Shown: positions 1 to 11,732 of the stretch, in pieces
Numbering within the stretch: the first letter of the stretch is position 1
Layout of the letters: the number at the start of each line of letters is the position of its first letter
NCBI GenBank assembly: GCA_034440575.1
Contig: JAOTOL010001213.1
Coordinates: 301,501 to 365,500 of the forward strand
Direction: 5' to 3'
Length of the DNA stretch: 64,000 bases
Source of the DNA: Imbricaverruca yamaguchii
Taxonomy: Eukaryota > Arthropoda > Thecostraca > Neoverrucidae
The notes under the pieces: model-generated
What the model was told of the DNA's origin: nothing
Databases searched by the model: none
Seen by the model: only the letters and a program-made list of their open reading frames with translations
Program-made: the position numbers and the translations under genes

Positions 1-417
1 GAGACTTAATTTTGACAGGAGTTTTGAGTGATCTATTACATCAAAGCACCTGCTCAAATCCAGCAGGCAGAGAAGGGACACCTCTCCATGGTCACATGCG
101 CATAGGATCTGGTCAGATATGGAGGTCAGAGCGGTTTCCGTCGAGTGACGAGGACGGAAGCCGTGCTGAGTTTGGGAGAGGAGGTGGTTATCGGACAGGT
201 AATTGTAGAGTTGCTGGTGGACGGCACGTTCTACAATGTTCGCAATGACTGGGACGATGGAGATAGGACGGAAATTGGAAGGGTTACAAGGAACACCGGA
301 CTTGAAGATGGGATGGACGAGGGAGTGCTTCCAAGAATCAGGAACATCGGATTTGGTAATGCTGGAATTGACCAAATGCAGGAGCACCCCACCTAACGAG
401 TCGAAGCACACCCTGAA
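1..417 (-). pseudogene. LINE reverse transcriptase fragment, CR1/L2-like, running off the left edge
   Basis: The reverse strand is open from about 417 to the window edge and reads as the N-terminal half of a LINE reverse transcriptase. Visible in order: VPDSWKHSLVHPIFKSG, then NFRPISIVPVIANIVER, then QHGFRPRHSTETAL, then LLDLSRCFDVIDH, which is the RT region holding the first catalytic aspartate. The rest of the palm, including the YxDD box, lies beyond position 1. An in-frame TAG at 418-420 marks where the similarity ends upstream, so the copy is 5'-truncated or decayed. The FDVIDH wording is typical of L2/CR1-group elements, but clade assignment from this much sequence is only a guess. No endonuclease domain is seen. 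Confidence 0.8.
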
Positions 418-779
418 CTACATACTATGGGTCAAAAACGTCTTCTGACATTGCCATGCTCACTTCCACTGATGTATTTAACCTGAACTGGATAAGTGAC
501 CTGCTAAACTGAGGTCATGAAATTGGGCACGTTCGGATTCATCTCATCATGCCTGATAAGTGCGTATCACAAATCATAGCCCTATGAGCTTTTGCGGGCA
601 ATCGCTAGCAAAAGACTGACCCGACCACGCAACAAAGCGTGCGAAAATCAATGCACTCGAGTAGAATGGAGGAAAATTATCAATAGTTATCAGTAAATAA
701 ACATAGTTTGTATTTTTTGCTTCGAACGTCAATCGATGACCCGTATAGTAAATGTGGTTACAAATGTGAATATCGAGTG

Positions 780-935
780 GCTTTGTATTGTAGGGGTGGC
801 GGCTCTACCGTCGGTGGGGTGTCGGGGGTGGTGGCGGGTGTGGGTGTGCGGGGTGTAGTGGGTGTGTGGGTGGGTGGCGGGTGAGTGGGGTGTGGGGGAG
901 TGGGGTGTGGGTGAGTGGAATGTGTACGTGGGTAA
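780..935. repeat. TG/GGTG-rich low-complexity tract
   Basis: About 150 bases made almost only of G and T on the + strand, in variants of GTGGGTGTG. The short Pro/Thr/His-rich open frame on the opposite strand is a by-product of composition. The flanks 418-779 and 936-1076 show nothing recognisable. Confidence 0.7.
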
Positions 936-1090
936 AATGTGTTTTTAGCTATTGCTAAACTCACTTAAACTCGACTGAGTAGTATGGGTGTGTGAAATGT
1001 ATTTTAGATGCAGCCTAAACTCGAATGGAACTGATTGAACTACTTCAACTGACTTCTTGGGGACTTGACCTAACTCACCCCTTTGTTCAT

Positions 1091-1150
1091 ATGGGTGCTG
1101 TATAACCTCTGCAGTTGATGCGCCCTAAAACCCAAATAACTAACTAACTA
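1091..1150 (+). mobile_element. 60-bp tail-only retroposon insertion with 14-bp target-site duplication
   Basis: ACCCCTTTGTTCAT occurs at 1077-1090 and again at 1151-1164, exactly flanking 60 bases. The insert carries a GATGCGCCCTAAAACCCAAA core and a short TAAC tail. The same 3' end is seen at about 40725-40795, 53204-53257 and 58560-58620. A perfect direct duplication around only the last 60 bases of a LINE is the mark of an extremely 5'-truncated retrotransposition event. It has no coding content. Confidence 0.75.
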
Positions 1151-1164
1151 ACCCCTTTGTTCAT

Positions 1165-4100
1165 TGCCTATGTCAGTGGTGTATTATGTTGTTTTTCACC
1201 GCCAATTCCACCACACATCCCCAAACCCCATCCGTCGTGATGTTGGTTTGAGTTGCCGTCCATAACACGAATTTATATATGTGCGAGGTCAAAGTTTTGG
1301 GAACACCATATAGGTAAGTGAGAGTCTTTAGCCAGATTATAATTAATACGTTGCATGAAAGAATTAATGACAATTAAATTTCTCATTGGTTTAAATAACA
1401 TGTCCGTGTTGGGACTTTTTGGACGCTATTATTAGTATAATTTTGTGCAATGTTCCGCACGAAGTAGGTGCCTGTGTTGAGCCCCAAGCGGCTTCCGCTG
1501 ATCCTTAAATCTGCCTACTCACGTTTATTCCTCTCATTCACTTCACATTCGCTCGCCCCATTCATGCTCTCCTTATTAATTAATGAATTGCTTGGTCCCC
1601 AAATGTAGTTCCTGACCCCCCCCCCCGCACTTTCAGCGGTACACAAACACATAGATCGACAGACCAATACTCCAATTTTGATGGTATTACCGGGCCGAAC
1701 AAGTGAACCGTTCACTGCCAATCATGTCTGGCCTAGCCATTATTAACAGCGTTTCTCGCCTGGACAAAGTCTTAACTGCAACGAGAGGGCTCATCGTACT
1801 GACTCCGAGGGCTGATACAAGTGCTCTGATGTATTTGACCGACACACCTAGCCTTAAGTTCGATCGATGCCGCGCCGGGCCTTATTCGTCGTACACTTGC
1901 GACCAGGTCTGACATATCCGACGGGCGGGCACGGATTCCTACCACGTTCGGCACGTACCCGGTCGTCTTTATATCCTAGCCGGCCCTATGAGTTTTGGCC
2001 TCGGGGCTTATGGCATCCCAAACCCGTCCATGTGTCCCTCGAACTGTCTGCACCAACCGTGCTCACGTGCAGAGTTCGGGGGCGGACAAACCACCTGGCA
2101 ATGTTTTGCCTATACCCTATAGTCCGGCGCCAGACTTCCGGCGAATGCAAAGTGGTGGCCCCTTTATCGGCCGCTCCCACATGCATACCATGTCCGCCAC
2201 CTCACCTGCACCCGTGGATCGCAGATGCCAGCGTGATTTTGCGGTCAGAGATCCAGAGCAGGTGAACTAATACCCCCGAAGTGTCCGTTCATCGCACCCT
2301 CTGGCAATCAGGAGTTAACCAAACGCGCGTCATATATATAACAGCAATAATATTCTAGGCAATTTATCTGGCTTCAACAGTCACCACCATCGCCCGGAAA
2401 CGTTCAGTCCATAGAAGGACGGCTCGCAGGTCGGCTGCCTCGCTTATAAATTTACTTTATAGTACAAATTGATATCATGCACATATCCAAGCATAATTGT
2501 GTAAATCATTCCACCTTGTCGGGAAGTATTCATGGTACGATCTCCGTCTACGGGTCGGCTGTTGATGACCCGGTCAGAGCGCGCGCACCCCTCATCACCC
2601 GCGGCACGACCGCCATTTCAATTATGAACGTAAATATCCTCCCCTCCTCGCACCTGGTCGCTGAGGTATTTACTACGCGGGCACCGTTTCAAGTGGGTCG
2701 TAGTTCTGACGTCATCCATTGCTGCACTCTATCTTATTTTATCCTGCCCTGTTCTACCGATCCTCCTGTCCGTCACTGCCGAAATGCCACCACCGGTCTT
2801 TGCTGATGCCACTAGATAATTTATATGCTTACTCTAATATATTTGCCTTGACATACACCGCATCGCATCGCATTACGCACACACTGCTCATATACTTCCC
2901 GCCATCTCCGTCCACTTCCTCCCCATCCTGAACTTATCCTATTTGGTCCCACCCCTCATGAAACAGGTTGCTCCCAGCCATGAATTTGGTGAGAAGGCAG
3001 AAGCTGCGGAAAAGAATTTAGGTTGGTTCGGAAAGGTTTGGGAAAAGAGGATGACATGCCAGAAGTTTAGCACTCGCATGTCCGATGGTGAGTGGCGAGT
3101 GGCCTTGGCTGAGTGCTTCCTCTCCTCCATCCGAAAACTCAGCCATCTGGCCACCGGTGGACGGTCCTCAGGCGTCGGTCCGGCGTCCACCGCTGCGCGT
3201 ATTCCAGACCATTCTCCCTGCGTCTCTCCTCCCTTCCTCCTGTCCGTCCCGTTATGTTCTGTTCTATTGAACTTGCTATTGCTCCGCCTCTTTTTTCCTG
3301 TACCCACTGCCAGGACTTCGGGGTGAGCTCGCGCTCCTGATTGGTTTTTGATTTTTTTATGGCTTGGGTGGCGACGTCTTCACGTCCGGGGCATCGACCT
3401 CACGGGTCGATGACCCTTCTTCCGGGGGTAGACCAGATGGTGTTTGCACCTCCGGCACCCAGCTGGAGGTGCCGAGCCGTTACTTGCGCTCGCCGCTGTT
3501 GTTGTCGGACCGCCCGTTTGATCTTGGGCGCCGGCGCCACTCGCATGTGCTGCTTGTTGCCGGAACCGGCGCTTTGATGTAGGTACCGACGCCACTCGCG
3601 TGCGCTCCCTGGGCAAATGTTTGAAAGGGACAGGTAAGGTGGCCGGGAGCTGGCTGGAAGTCTGGTGGCCCGTTCGGATGGGAAAATATAAAAATGTTGG
3701 TGCCGAAAAACGTAAGCCTCCTTACAGTATCACGGAAGGTCACCTGACCTGAGGTCAAAAGGCCAAGGTTTTTAAATTTGTTTAAAATTAAAAACCGATC
3801 CCAGAAACAAAAAGAAGAGGTCTTTGCGATCCTACAGATAGGCTATATGTCTATGCTAGGTCTTAAAGTACTGGAGATGATCGCTCTCAAAGATTGACCT
3901 GCAATGTGACCTATGGAAATTTCCTCAGGCCATATCTCCGAGGTCACTGCCAGTACGAAACTAAAACTTTCACAGATTGATTCAGCGCCCATGAATAACC
4001 TATACACCCACTTAGGTTGAAATGGCTCGCATGGCGGTGTCACCCGTTGGCTGCCCGGTGATGGACCGCCCCAACTGTTTAAAGGTGAATGATGCCTTTC

Positions 4101-4424
4101 GTATGTGAAATATGATTTTTAGCTTTTACTGCAATTAAGAATGCATTTAAGGAATTTTTGACTTGCGAAGAAGTGGCATGTGCGTGCTGAATAGCCATAG
4201 CACATCACTTCGTGCGTATATTTATGGCTGGAGTCGCCCCCGAAATCAGACATAATTTTCAGGATTTGAAGTTGGAGTCTAATCTGATCATTTTGGGACA
4301 GCCAGAGTTAGGACCACCCAACTTGTAAAAGTTTCCCTGAGTTGGAACGGAGTCTGAATAGACACCACTTCTTGCGATTCACAGCTTAAGTGAACTCCGT
4401 TCAACTGAAGTGATATCTGATATA
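1165..4424. other. No supported gene
   Basis: Several open frames of 60-130 codons exist (for example at 1867-2265 and on both strands of 2939-3326), but none shows a recognisable domain and they overlap on opposite strands. A GC-rich stretch at 3340-3640 is open in several frames. A C-run lies at about 1617-1626. Direct GACCT/AGGTCA words recur near 3740-3770. Nothing here can be called a gene. Confidence 0.5.
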
Positions 4425-4765
4425 CATATATATACATATATATATATATATTATACAATAAATGGCACATAGAGAGAAAATAAATTTCCACCACAAAGCA
4501 CATCATCAACGTTTCAGCCACAGGCCTTCTTCAGGATGACGAACCTGCAAAATTTGAAAACTTTAAAAACTTGAAGCACGCAATCATGCACTTGAATTCT
4601 TTTATTCAAAACGTGACCCGAACTTCAACCTTTCGGCTGACGAACGACATAACGACTTTGCGAAATACTGCTTCGATGGGGAAAGGCAATATAGTACAAT
4701 ACAAAAACCATGGCTGGCGCTCGAGAGTCACATCCAATATCATTCACATCATCATTCGAGTGAAC

Positions 4766-4776
4766 ACACACAAACA

Positions 4777-4860
<84 letters not shown>

Positions 4861-4882
4861 CACACGCACACACGCACGCACG

Positions 4883-4914
<32 letters not shown>

Positions 4915-4935
4915 GACAGGCAGACAGACAGACAA
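4766..4935. repeat. (CACG)n / (CA)n / (CAGA)n compound microsatellite
   Basis: About 90 bases of a perfect CACG tetranucleotide, then CA dinucleotides, then GACAGGCAGACAGACAGAC. A smaller TA/CATA tract lies at about 4425-4452. Open frames on both strands across this region are artefacts of the 4-bp unit. Confidence 0.95.
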
Positions 4936-5262
4936 TGCCTTAGCCAATGTTCCTATACCTACGTCTGGGTATACACCCGCGTATATGACGTTTATAATAT
5001 CCCTCGAATATGATAATAATGTTCTAATACTATGAACATATGGTACTGTTATACCTGGCGTATCTCAACGCCAGCCACATTCACAAAAGAAGTGTAAAAT
5101 TGTAGTTGCGGCAGCCGGTACCGAATAGTGCCCGCGGTACTGGAGTGACGCCCGGGCTGACAATGTTGATACTTTTCCGCTGCAATGGAATGTTGGCAGA
5201 AATTGCTTTGATTGGGGGTCTTTGTCGGTGTTGGAATGTTTTCAGAAGTGTCCAAATTTCGC

Positions 5263-6044
5263 CTAGAGGTGTAAAACTGTGAAATTGGGTGCTGAATGTG
5301 TTGCAAGAAGTCTTTTTTTTGCGTTTTTAATGATGGTCTTACATTGTGTTCTGAGTTGTTTGTACATTGTTAGTGTTTCTGGTGTGCTGTGTCTTTCATA
5401 TCTGTGTTTTGCATGGTTCCTCGCGCGGATCGTCCGGTGGCAGTCATCACTCCACCAGGGAGCCTCGCGAGGTTTGTGTTGGCGTCGTGGTTTTGTTTGT
5501 GGTATGTGTTGGTGTGCTGTGGTGATGAGTATGTCTGCGAATTGTTCTGGTGATAGTTGGGGGCCGTGGGCTGTTTTGGACTGATAAGGATTCTGAGAAA
5601 TGGTTCCAAGAGGCTTTTTTGAGGTTCCACCGGCCAGGCTGGGGATTGGGGGGGGGGGGGGGCGGTGGTCGGGATTTGGGTGAAGGTAATGGTGATGGGT
5701 GCGTGGTCGCAAAAGTGTGGGTCTGAATCGGCGGTCCAGGATAGGGTAAGGGCTAGGCGTGATGATGAGAGGGTCACGTCTGTGGTTGTGGGGGGATGGA
5801 AACCATTTGGGACGAGGTAGGCTGGTGGTCCGGTGTTGAGTATTGTGAGGTTGTGTTTGTTCGCTAGAGTGATGAGTGTGCGTGCTCTGTTGTCAGGTGT
5901 TGTCTTGCGTGGGTTCCATAGTGTGTGGTGTGAGTTGAAATCTCCGGTTAATATTACTGGGGTGTTAATTTGGTCACGTGCTTTGTCTAGTTCCGAAAGG
6001 GTTTCTATGTTCCGTGAGGAGGATCGTATATGTTCAATCCCCAT
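5263..6044 (-). pseudogene. LINE ORF2 endonuclease domain, Jockey/I-like, frameshifted
   Basis: The reverse strand encodes part of an apurinic-type endonuclease as found at the N-terminus of Jockey/I-group ORF2 proteins. Catalytic-type signatures are TGDFNSHHTLW near residue 33 of the 5370-6044 frame, TTDVTLSS near residue 87 and CDHAPITI near residue 111. The frame breaks at the G-run at about 5650-5662; the next frame continues with the linker between endonuclease and RT (PWWSDDC, then a basic KTIIKNAKKR stretch). Coding similarity fades by about 5260, so RT and RNase H are missing. Upstream, 6060-6415 matches the 5' leader of the element at 46.7-47.05 kb, but most of ORF1 is absent here. 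The sense strand is A/C-rich, as is the RT/RNase H fragment at 25.9-27.7 kb, so the two may be one family. Not functional. Confidence 0.8.
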
Positions 6045-6059
6045 CCACCACCCACGGCG

Positions 6060-6415
6060 GCAGATGAAGAAGTCCCCGTGGGTGGTGGATCGTGGTGTTC
6101 ATGTTTGTGCTACTGTTGCTTGAATTGTGTTGTTTTGTAGTGTCGGGTACAGGGGAAAATGAGTGGCACACAATACACTGTACAGTTTTGGCGGAGGGTA
6201 AAGAAGGGGTAAAGATAGCCAGACAGGTGTAAAAATGGGGGCAGATAAACTTGAAAAGTTCACAAAGAAATCAAAAACTGTGCTTGAAGAGAGCATGGAC
6301 AGAGAGATCAGATAAAGATCATGCAGAGGGCACTAGAGGGAAGGTCGGGTGGGGGTTTGGGGGAGGCCGGGGTGGGGGAATGGCAGCACCGCCGGACTAA
6401 CCTTGTCAAGACACA
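6060..6415 (-). mobile_element. 5' leader and first ORF1 codons of the Jockey/I-like element
   Basis: This stretch matches 46680-47045 closely: shared words include GGCGGAGGGTAAAGAAGG, GGGGGCAGATAAA, CACAAAGAAATCA, AACTGTGCTTGAAG and GCAGCACCGCCGGACTAACC. In the 46-kb copy it leads into ORF1; here only the first codons of ORF1 remain (out of frame at 6060-6100) before the endonuclease begins. This copy is therefore internally deleted. Confidence 0.75.
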
Positions 6416-6435
6416 GCAGAGTTGGCTTTGACTGT

Positions 6436-6481
6436 GGAGAGTGAGAGAGAGAGAGAGTGTGTGAGAGAGAGAGAGAGAGGG

Positions 6482-6544
<63 letters not shown>

Positions 6545-6560
6545 GGGGGAGAGGGAGAGT
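6436..6560. repeat. (GA)n microsatellite
   Basis: Near-perfect GA dinucleotide run with GTGT and GGGG interruptions. It lies just beyond the 5' end of the element copy on its left. Confidence 0.95.
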
Positions 6561-6730
6561 GGTATGTATGCGCAAAAGTATGTATGCGTAAAGGTACGTA
6601 CGTGCAAATGTACATAAGCGCAAAAGTACGCAAACACAAATGTATGTATGCGCACAAAATATGCATGCGCAAATGTACGTATGCGCAGATGTACGTAAGC
6701 GCAAATGTATCTAAGCACATTTGCACTTAA
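6561..6730 (+). repeat. Degenerate 15-16-bp tandem repeat, GCGCAAATGTACGTA type
   Basis: About ten diverged units resembling GCGCAAATGTACGTA. The same unit recurs at 8195-8275 in this orientation and at 9622-10035 in the reverse orientation. From 6740 to 7128 there is no gene; a run of G sits at 7083-7101. Confidence 0.8.
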
Positions 6731-7132
6731 TCTTGCACGGTTGTAGGTAGTGGACGTGTTTTTTTTTTTGGTGCTCAATGTTCGCGATTCTTTTTTACCT
6801 TTTCTGCAACTTTGTGGGCCAGGTGTGTACATATATACAAATTGAAGTTATTTTAGCTATAATCATACTGATGCGGCTCCAAGACGTAAACGGATAAGTA
6901 CGCAGAACACTGAAGGTAAAGTAAATGATTTTCGACATAATCAATCGAAATCTGACTTGACAACTGGCATTTTGTGAACTTTTTCAAACCAGCATTTCTC
7001 TCCTCGAGCGGAAAAAGGTGACGTCTCTCACAAAAGCGTCCATTCGAAATTTTGAAAATAACATGACCACCTATTTTTTTTTGGGGGGGGGGGGGGGGGG
7101 GCGTTCAGGTTACGAGCGCTTGTCAGCATTAA

Positions 7133-7836
7133 CACTCGCACGTCTGGCGGTCCGCGCCAACTTCGCCGGCACGGGGGGGCAGATGTCTGCCCCCTCTAAG
7201 ATCTCTAGAACTATGCCAGCCAGCGACAAACGGAAAACGGTGTTGGATACCTGATGGCAAGCTCCATCGAAACTGCTTCGGTCATTTTTTCGCTTGGGTC
7301 AATATTCAGGTCATTGGATCATCATAGATCAAATTCGACCAGATGGCGTGGGACTTTCAGATATTGACACATCTCAGGACCTGTAACAGATAAAAACAAA
7401 CAGCGAACGCTATTCGTTTTACAGATAACAATCGAGGCGCCTACTACGTCCCCAAGCAGGAATAGTTCTTACTCCGAAATTATGACCTCAGGTCAAGGTC
7501 ATGAAGTAGCCTAGGGCGGTCATGTAATGCATCAATCGACACGTTTTGGCGATACAAGCACAATGACTGTAACTTCAGCCTTCTAGCTGTATGCAGTGCG
7601 ATATAATGCGCAGAAATGTGCTAGTGATCTCAGGTGACCTCAGATGACCTTGGTGGGGTCACTGATCAAAATTGTAAGCGGTAACATAGAGCATAGCTTC
7701 CAACTACACGCTACAACCTTCGTGAGGTCATTCCGAGACCAAATATGTACCAAGGAATCATTTGTATATTTACCATAGTCCCGTAATGGGGAAGCCATGG
7801 CAGCGACCTGACCTCAGGTCAATGCTAGGAAGAAAC

Positions 7837-7918
<82 letters not shown>

Positions 7919-8187
7919 TTCCTAACGAGATCATGACGTATTCTAAGTTTGAAGTTAATCGCCAAATTATTGTGGAAGTTATGCCACCTAGAACTCAGAG
8001 GGATGTTGGGTCACTTCGCCTGACCTCGTGACCTGACCTGAGATAACACAGGGTGAAACATGTATGAGGATATGCGGAAAAGATGAATGAGCAGCTATGC
8101 GAGATTTGGCCTTGCCAACCCGATTAGTATGGCGGCAAATCATGAAAAACCGCAGGGGGCAGATATCTGCCCCCGGACGTGCGCGTG
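7133..8187 (+). mobile_element. TTAA-flanked non-autonomous element (piggyBac-type MITE), copy 1
   Basis: TTAA at 7129-7132 and at 8188-8191 bound a 1055-bp segment. Its ends are 13-bp imperfect inverted repeats: CACTCGCACGTCT on the left, and CACGCGCACGTCC as reverse complement of the right. Just inside each end lies a palindromic GGGGGCAGATnTCTGCCCCC block. The layout (TTAA, C-starting TIR, GGTC/GCC block, GGGGG-AGAT block) is shared with the copy at 17664-18597. It has no coding capacity. A (TA)n run of about 75 bases sits inside at 7839-7914. TTAA duplication is characteristic of piggyBac transposons, and a piggyBac transposase relic lies at 44.5-48 kb. Confidence 0.7.
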
Positions 8188-8194
8188 TTAAGGG

Positions 8195-8275
8195 AAAAGT
8201 ACGTAAGCTAAATGTACGTCAGCGCAACAGTACCTAAACGTAACAGAATGCAAGCGTAATTGTCCGTATGAGCCA
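8195..8275 (+). repeat. Degenerate 15-bp tandem repeat, second block
   Basis: About five diverged units of the GCGCAAATGTACGTA type directly after the right TTAA of the neighbouring element, ending before a short ACATAAAG run at 8294-8320. Confidence 0.65.
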
Positions 8276-8394
8276 AGGTACGGGCTTATGCATAAAGACA
8301 TAAAGACATAAAGACATAAAATATTAGTGCAACCATGAGCCACAAGGGCCCTTCTTGGTTGCACTCTGGACACTGAACCAGTTGCCCTCCAAAT

Positions 8395-9622
8395 CTATCA
8401 ATCAGCCCTCCCTGTAATGCTGAAAACCAAGCCCTCTATTCTTATGATGATTGTCTATGCTGTTTTTAAAGATGTTCAATGCGCTGCTACTGACAATGTT
8501 TTCTGGCAGCTGGTTCCAGTGTTCTACTACCCTGTCAGTGAAGAAAGTCTGCCTTAACCTTGTTCTGCTGTGGTTAACTTTAATTTTGAATTTATGACCT
8601 CTAATTGTATCATTTCTGTTCAATTCAAACATTTCCCCAAGATATCCTCTCTCCAGACCATGGACAAATTTGAAGACCTCGATGAGATCTCCTCTCAGCC
8701 TCCTATATCTAAGTGAAAACATATTCAATTTCTTCTATCTTTCCTCATATGACAGGTTGCTTATGCTATTAACCATTTTTGTAGCCCTCTGTTGTACTCT
8801 CTCTAAAAGCCAGCAATCTTTTTCATAGCTAGGAGACCAAGCTTGGATGCAGTATTCCAAATGTGGCCTGACATATGCAAAGTAAAGCTTCCTGATGACT
8901 TCCTCACTTCTGTATGATACATTCCTATTTATTGCCCCGAGCATTCTCAGTGTCTTCTTCCTGGCTTCCTTGGTCTGTTCTGATGCCCCCAATTTTGTGT
9001 TTAGAATAACACCTAAATCCTTCTCCCGTTGAGTCACTGATAGCATTTGGCCACCCATCAAGTATGGTGCCTTCATATGATGCTTACCGACATGCATGAT
9101 TTTGCACTTATGAAAATTAAATTTCATTTGCCATTCTTTGGACCACTTCACAACTTCGTCTAAATCTTTTTGCGGCGAGATATGCTCATCTTGACCTGTT
9201 AGTGCCTTAAAGACCTTCAAATCATCCGCAAATTTCAAAACTTTACTGCTTAGGCCACTTTCATTTTTATTTACAAATATAGTGAACAGTAGTAGCCCCA
9301 GTACTGACCCATGGGGGACTCCATTAAGAACATTTTGCCATGATGACTTTGCACCATTTAGCATCACTCTTTGCTGTCTATCTGAAAGCCACACCTCTAT
9401 CCATTTTAAGATGCTACTTGCAATACCATGGGACTGAAGCTGCATCATTAACCGTTTATGGGGTACCTTGTCAAAGGCCTTACTAAAGTCAAGATATGAT
9501 ACATCAACCTGATTTCCCTGATCAAATTGTTCTGTGGCGAAGCTAAAAAAGTCCAAGATATTTGTGAGACACGATCGTCCTCTTCTAAACCCATGTTGAG
9601 TATCTTGAATAAATCTGCTATG
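8395..9622 (-). pseudogene. CR1-like LINE, 3' part of the reverse transcriptase, 5'-truncated
   Basis: The reverse strand encodes most of a CR1-group reverse transcriptase from the QHGFRRGRSCLTN block to the C-terminus. Motifs in order: YLDFSKAFDKVPHKRL, NGVPHGSVLG, KFADDLK (the catalytic FADD box), FNFHKCKIMHVG, EKDLGVIL, YVRPHLEYC and RGDLIEVFKFVHG. The protein ends with the conserved-looking LNIFKNSIDNH tail. One frame disruption lies at about 8730. The copy starts abruptly at about 9622 in a 15-bp tandem repeat, the usual 5' truncation. A diverged sister fragment lies at 17296-17500. Probably dead, although two long frames survive, suggesting moderate age. Confidence 0.92.
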
Positions 9623-10035
9623 CGTTCATGCCTTTGCGTTTACGCAGATTTGGTTAGGTGCATATGCCCTACGTACCTTTGATCTTACGTACACTTGTGC
9701 ATTTGCGCATATGCATATTTGGTCTTACGTACATTTGCGTTTGCGTTCTTTTGAACTCACGTGCACATGCACTAACGTACATTTGCACATACCTATTTTT
9801 ACGCCTACCTACATTTACGCATTCGCATTTTTGCGCTTACCGACATTTGCGCTTACGTACATTTACACTCACGTATATTAGCACATACGTACTTTTGCGC
9901 ATATGTACATTCGCCATACGTACATCTGCGCTTACAACAATTGCCATACGTAGATCTGCGTTTACGCACATCTGCTTACGTACATTTGCGTACGTACACC
10001 TACCATACGTGCATTTGCTTTAGGTGCATTTGTCC
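9622..10035 (-). repeat. Degenerate 15-bp tandem repeat, inverted block
   Basis: About 27 diverged units of TACGTACATTTGCGC, the reverse complement of the unit at 6561-6730 and 8195-8275. The CR1-like element at 8395-9622 lies between oppositely oriented blocks of the same repeat. Confidence 0.8.
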
Positions 10036-10799
10036 GGTTCCCCTTGACGTGTGTACAGGCTGCCCGACACGATGGGCATCTGGCTACCCATGCCTTCACT
10101 CGATAGTCTTGAAGATAGCCAAGGAAGCCCAGAGTCGCATTTGTTCAATATATATCAATATACGAACAGGGGAATGCAGCCTAAGACGCATAAAGCCTTG
10201 TGATAATGCAGATTTGTTGCCCACTAGAGCACAATTTGCCACCCAAGCGAAAACAGATGGCCATGGTTCATTATATTCGAGAATGGGCTGGAAGCATCTA
10301 TTTTTTTTGTATCGTTTGCTGATTTACCACTCGGATGTTTCGTTATGACAGATAGCCTGTGCCAAGATTGGCTAGATCGGCTATTAGTGTCTTTGGTGGT
10401 TTCCTTGTATATATATATATATACATATGTTTTCACTTCATACATTATTGAGTATAATTTTGCAGCGATAATATTCAGGTGGCTGAGGATTGGGAGAAAC
10501 GGAAAAAAATTGAGTACAAAACGCCACTTTTCAGAAAATGGAAACACATGTCCCCACAGCCTCCCAGTTGAGGCAGCCCCATCCGTGGCCACATATAAAT
10601 ATGCTTTGACATCAAAGTGCTTAAGATTAATCCTTATTTGTAGTCATTGTCATTCGTCTTTGGTAAATAACTTCAGTGCCCTTCATTCTTTACTCACTGG
10701 CAGGTGGCAGGTTGACAATTGTAATGCCCAGCATGAATATCTATACAGCGTTTTTACTCCATACTTTTGAAACTATGATTTTAATAATTTACTTATCAT
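10036..10799. other. No supported gene
   Basis: Apart from a short TA tract at 10408-10425, nothing recognisable; the open frames of 120-140 codons on the two strands overlap each other and carry no domain. Confidence 0.4.
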
Positions 10800-10946
10800 T
10801 CGACCCATTTCTTTTAAAGATGTGATTCAACTCACGACTCAAGACATATTTTGGGGAAAAGAATCGATTCAACTCGCGACTGATCCAAAAACGATCGATT
10901 CATGAGTCGATTCTCGATTCAACTCGAGTCGAACACAAGTCTGCTC
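10800..10946 (+). repeat. Dispersed repeat rich in ACTCGAGTC / GATTCAACTC
   Basis: A reverse-complement copy of this block is found at about 24595-24712. Shared words include GATTCAACTC, ATATTTTGGGGAAAAGAATC, TGATCCAAAAACGAT and GATTCAACTCGAGTCGA. No TIRs, tail or coding sequence are evident. The following 10947-11730 holds nothing recognised. Confidence 0.7.
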
Positions 10947-11732
10947 TCCAGTCGATCTTTACATCCATTCCAGGAAGGTGGCTTGCCAAAGAGGCTCCTA
11001 GCTTTCAAAATTAGCAGTGCTCAAAAGCGAACTGGGTATTGTCGAAAATCTCCCAACGGAATCGGCCTGAAAATGGTCAATTTTGGTTTCGAGTTATTCT
11101 GAAGATGAAAATGCCGATTTATCGTATAAAGTTTGCCTGTCGACAACAATCTATGTCTTCATTTCTGGTAAAGACGCATTATCAAACCACACGTCGCTTC
11201 ATAGTTAGCTACGCAGCGCGTATTACAGCCATAGTTCTTATGTATATATATAGCCAGAACCCATACTCTGAGAGGAATAGCTGCTAAATTGTCTGAGCCA
11301 AAGAAATATTGTGTGGAAAATCCCAGGTCATTCTTGTTTATGCGGAGGGTGAGGGTAGGGTGCAGTCGCGATTTTGCTGCCTCACCTCACTCTTGGTCGC
11401 CTCGTGCCGCCACTGTATTTAAGATGTTAGTCGCGTTTCATCTGGCCAGACATAGGAAATGTCACACAGTCGGGAGGCGAGTTACCTTTACTGCACACAG
11501 AAAGGCTTCAAATTTAAAAGGGAAACATCTGGAGAATGCGACGTTTCAAGTTCATTTCGTGTTCTTTCATATTGGTCGCCTTGCTTCCCCATATTTAGGC
11601 TGTTTCAGGTCGCTAGTATATCAGATGCCTATGGTATATCTCGACTGATGTCAGTCGAGTCTTTTGGAAGCTGGAGTGACCGTTTAAGTGTGTCCGGCTC
11701 CACTCCACTCTAGAGTCTTCCTATGAAATATG

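Noticed and set aside
2939..3326. Two overlapping frames of 122 and 127 codons on opposite strands
   Set aside because: No domain, no splice or promoter context, and mutual overlap; coding could not be supported on either strand.
4571..5035. 154-codon frame with His/Ala/Arg/Thr repeats
   Set aside because: Generated by the CACG tetranucleotide repeat.
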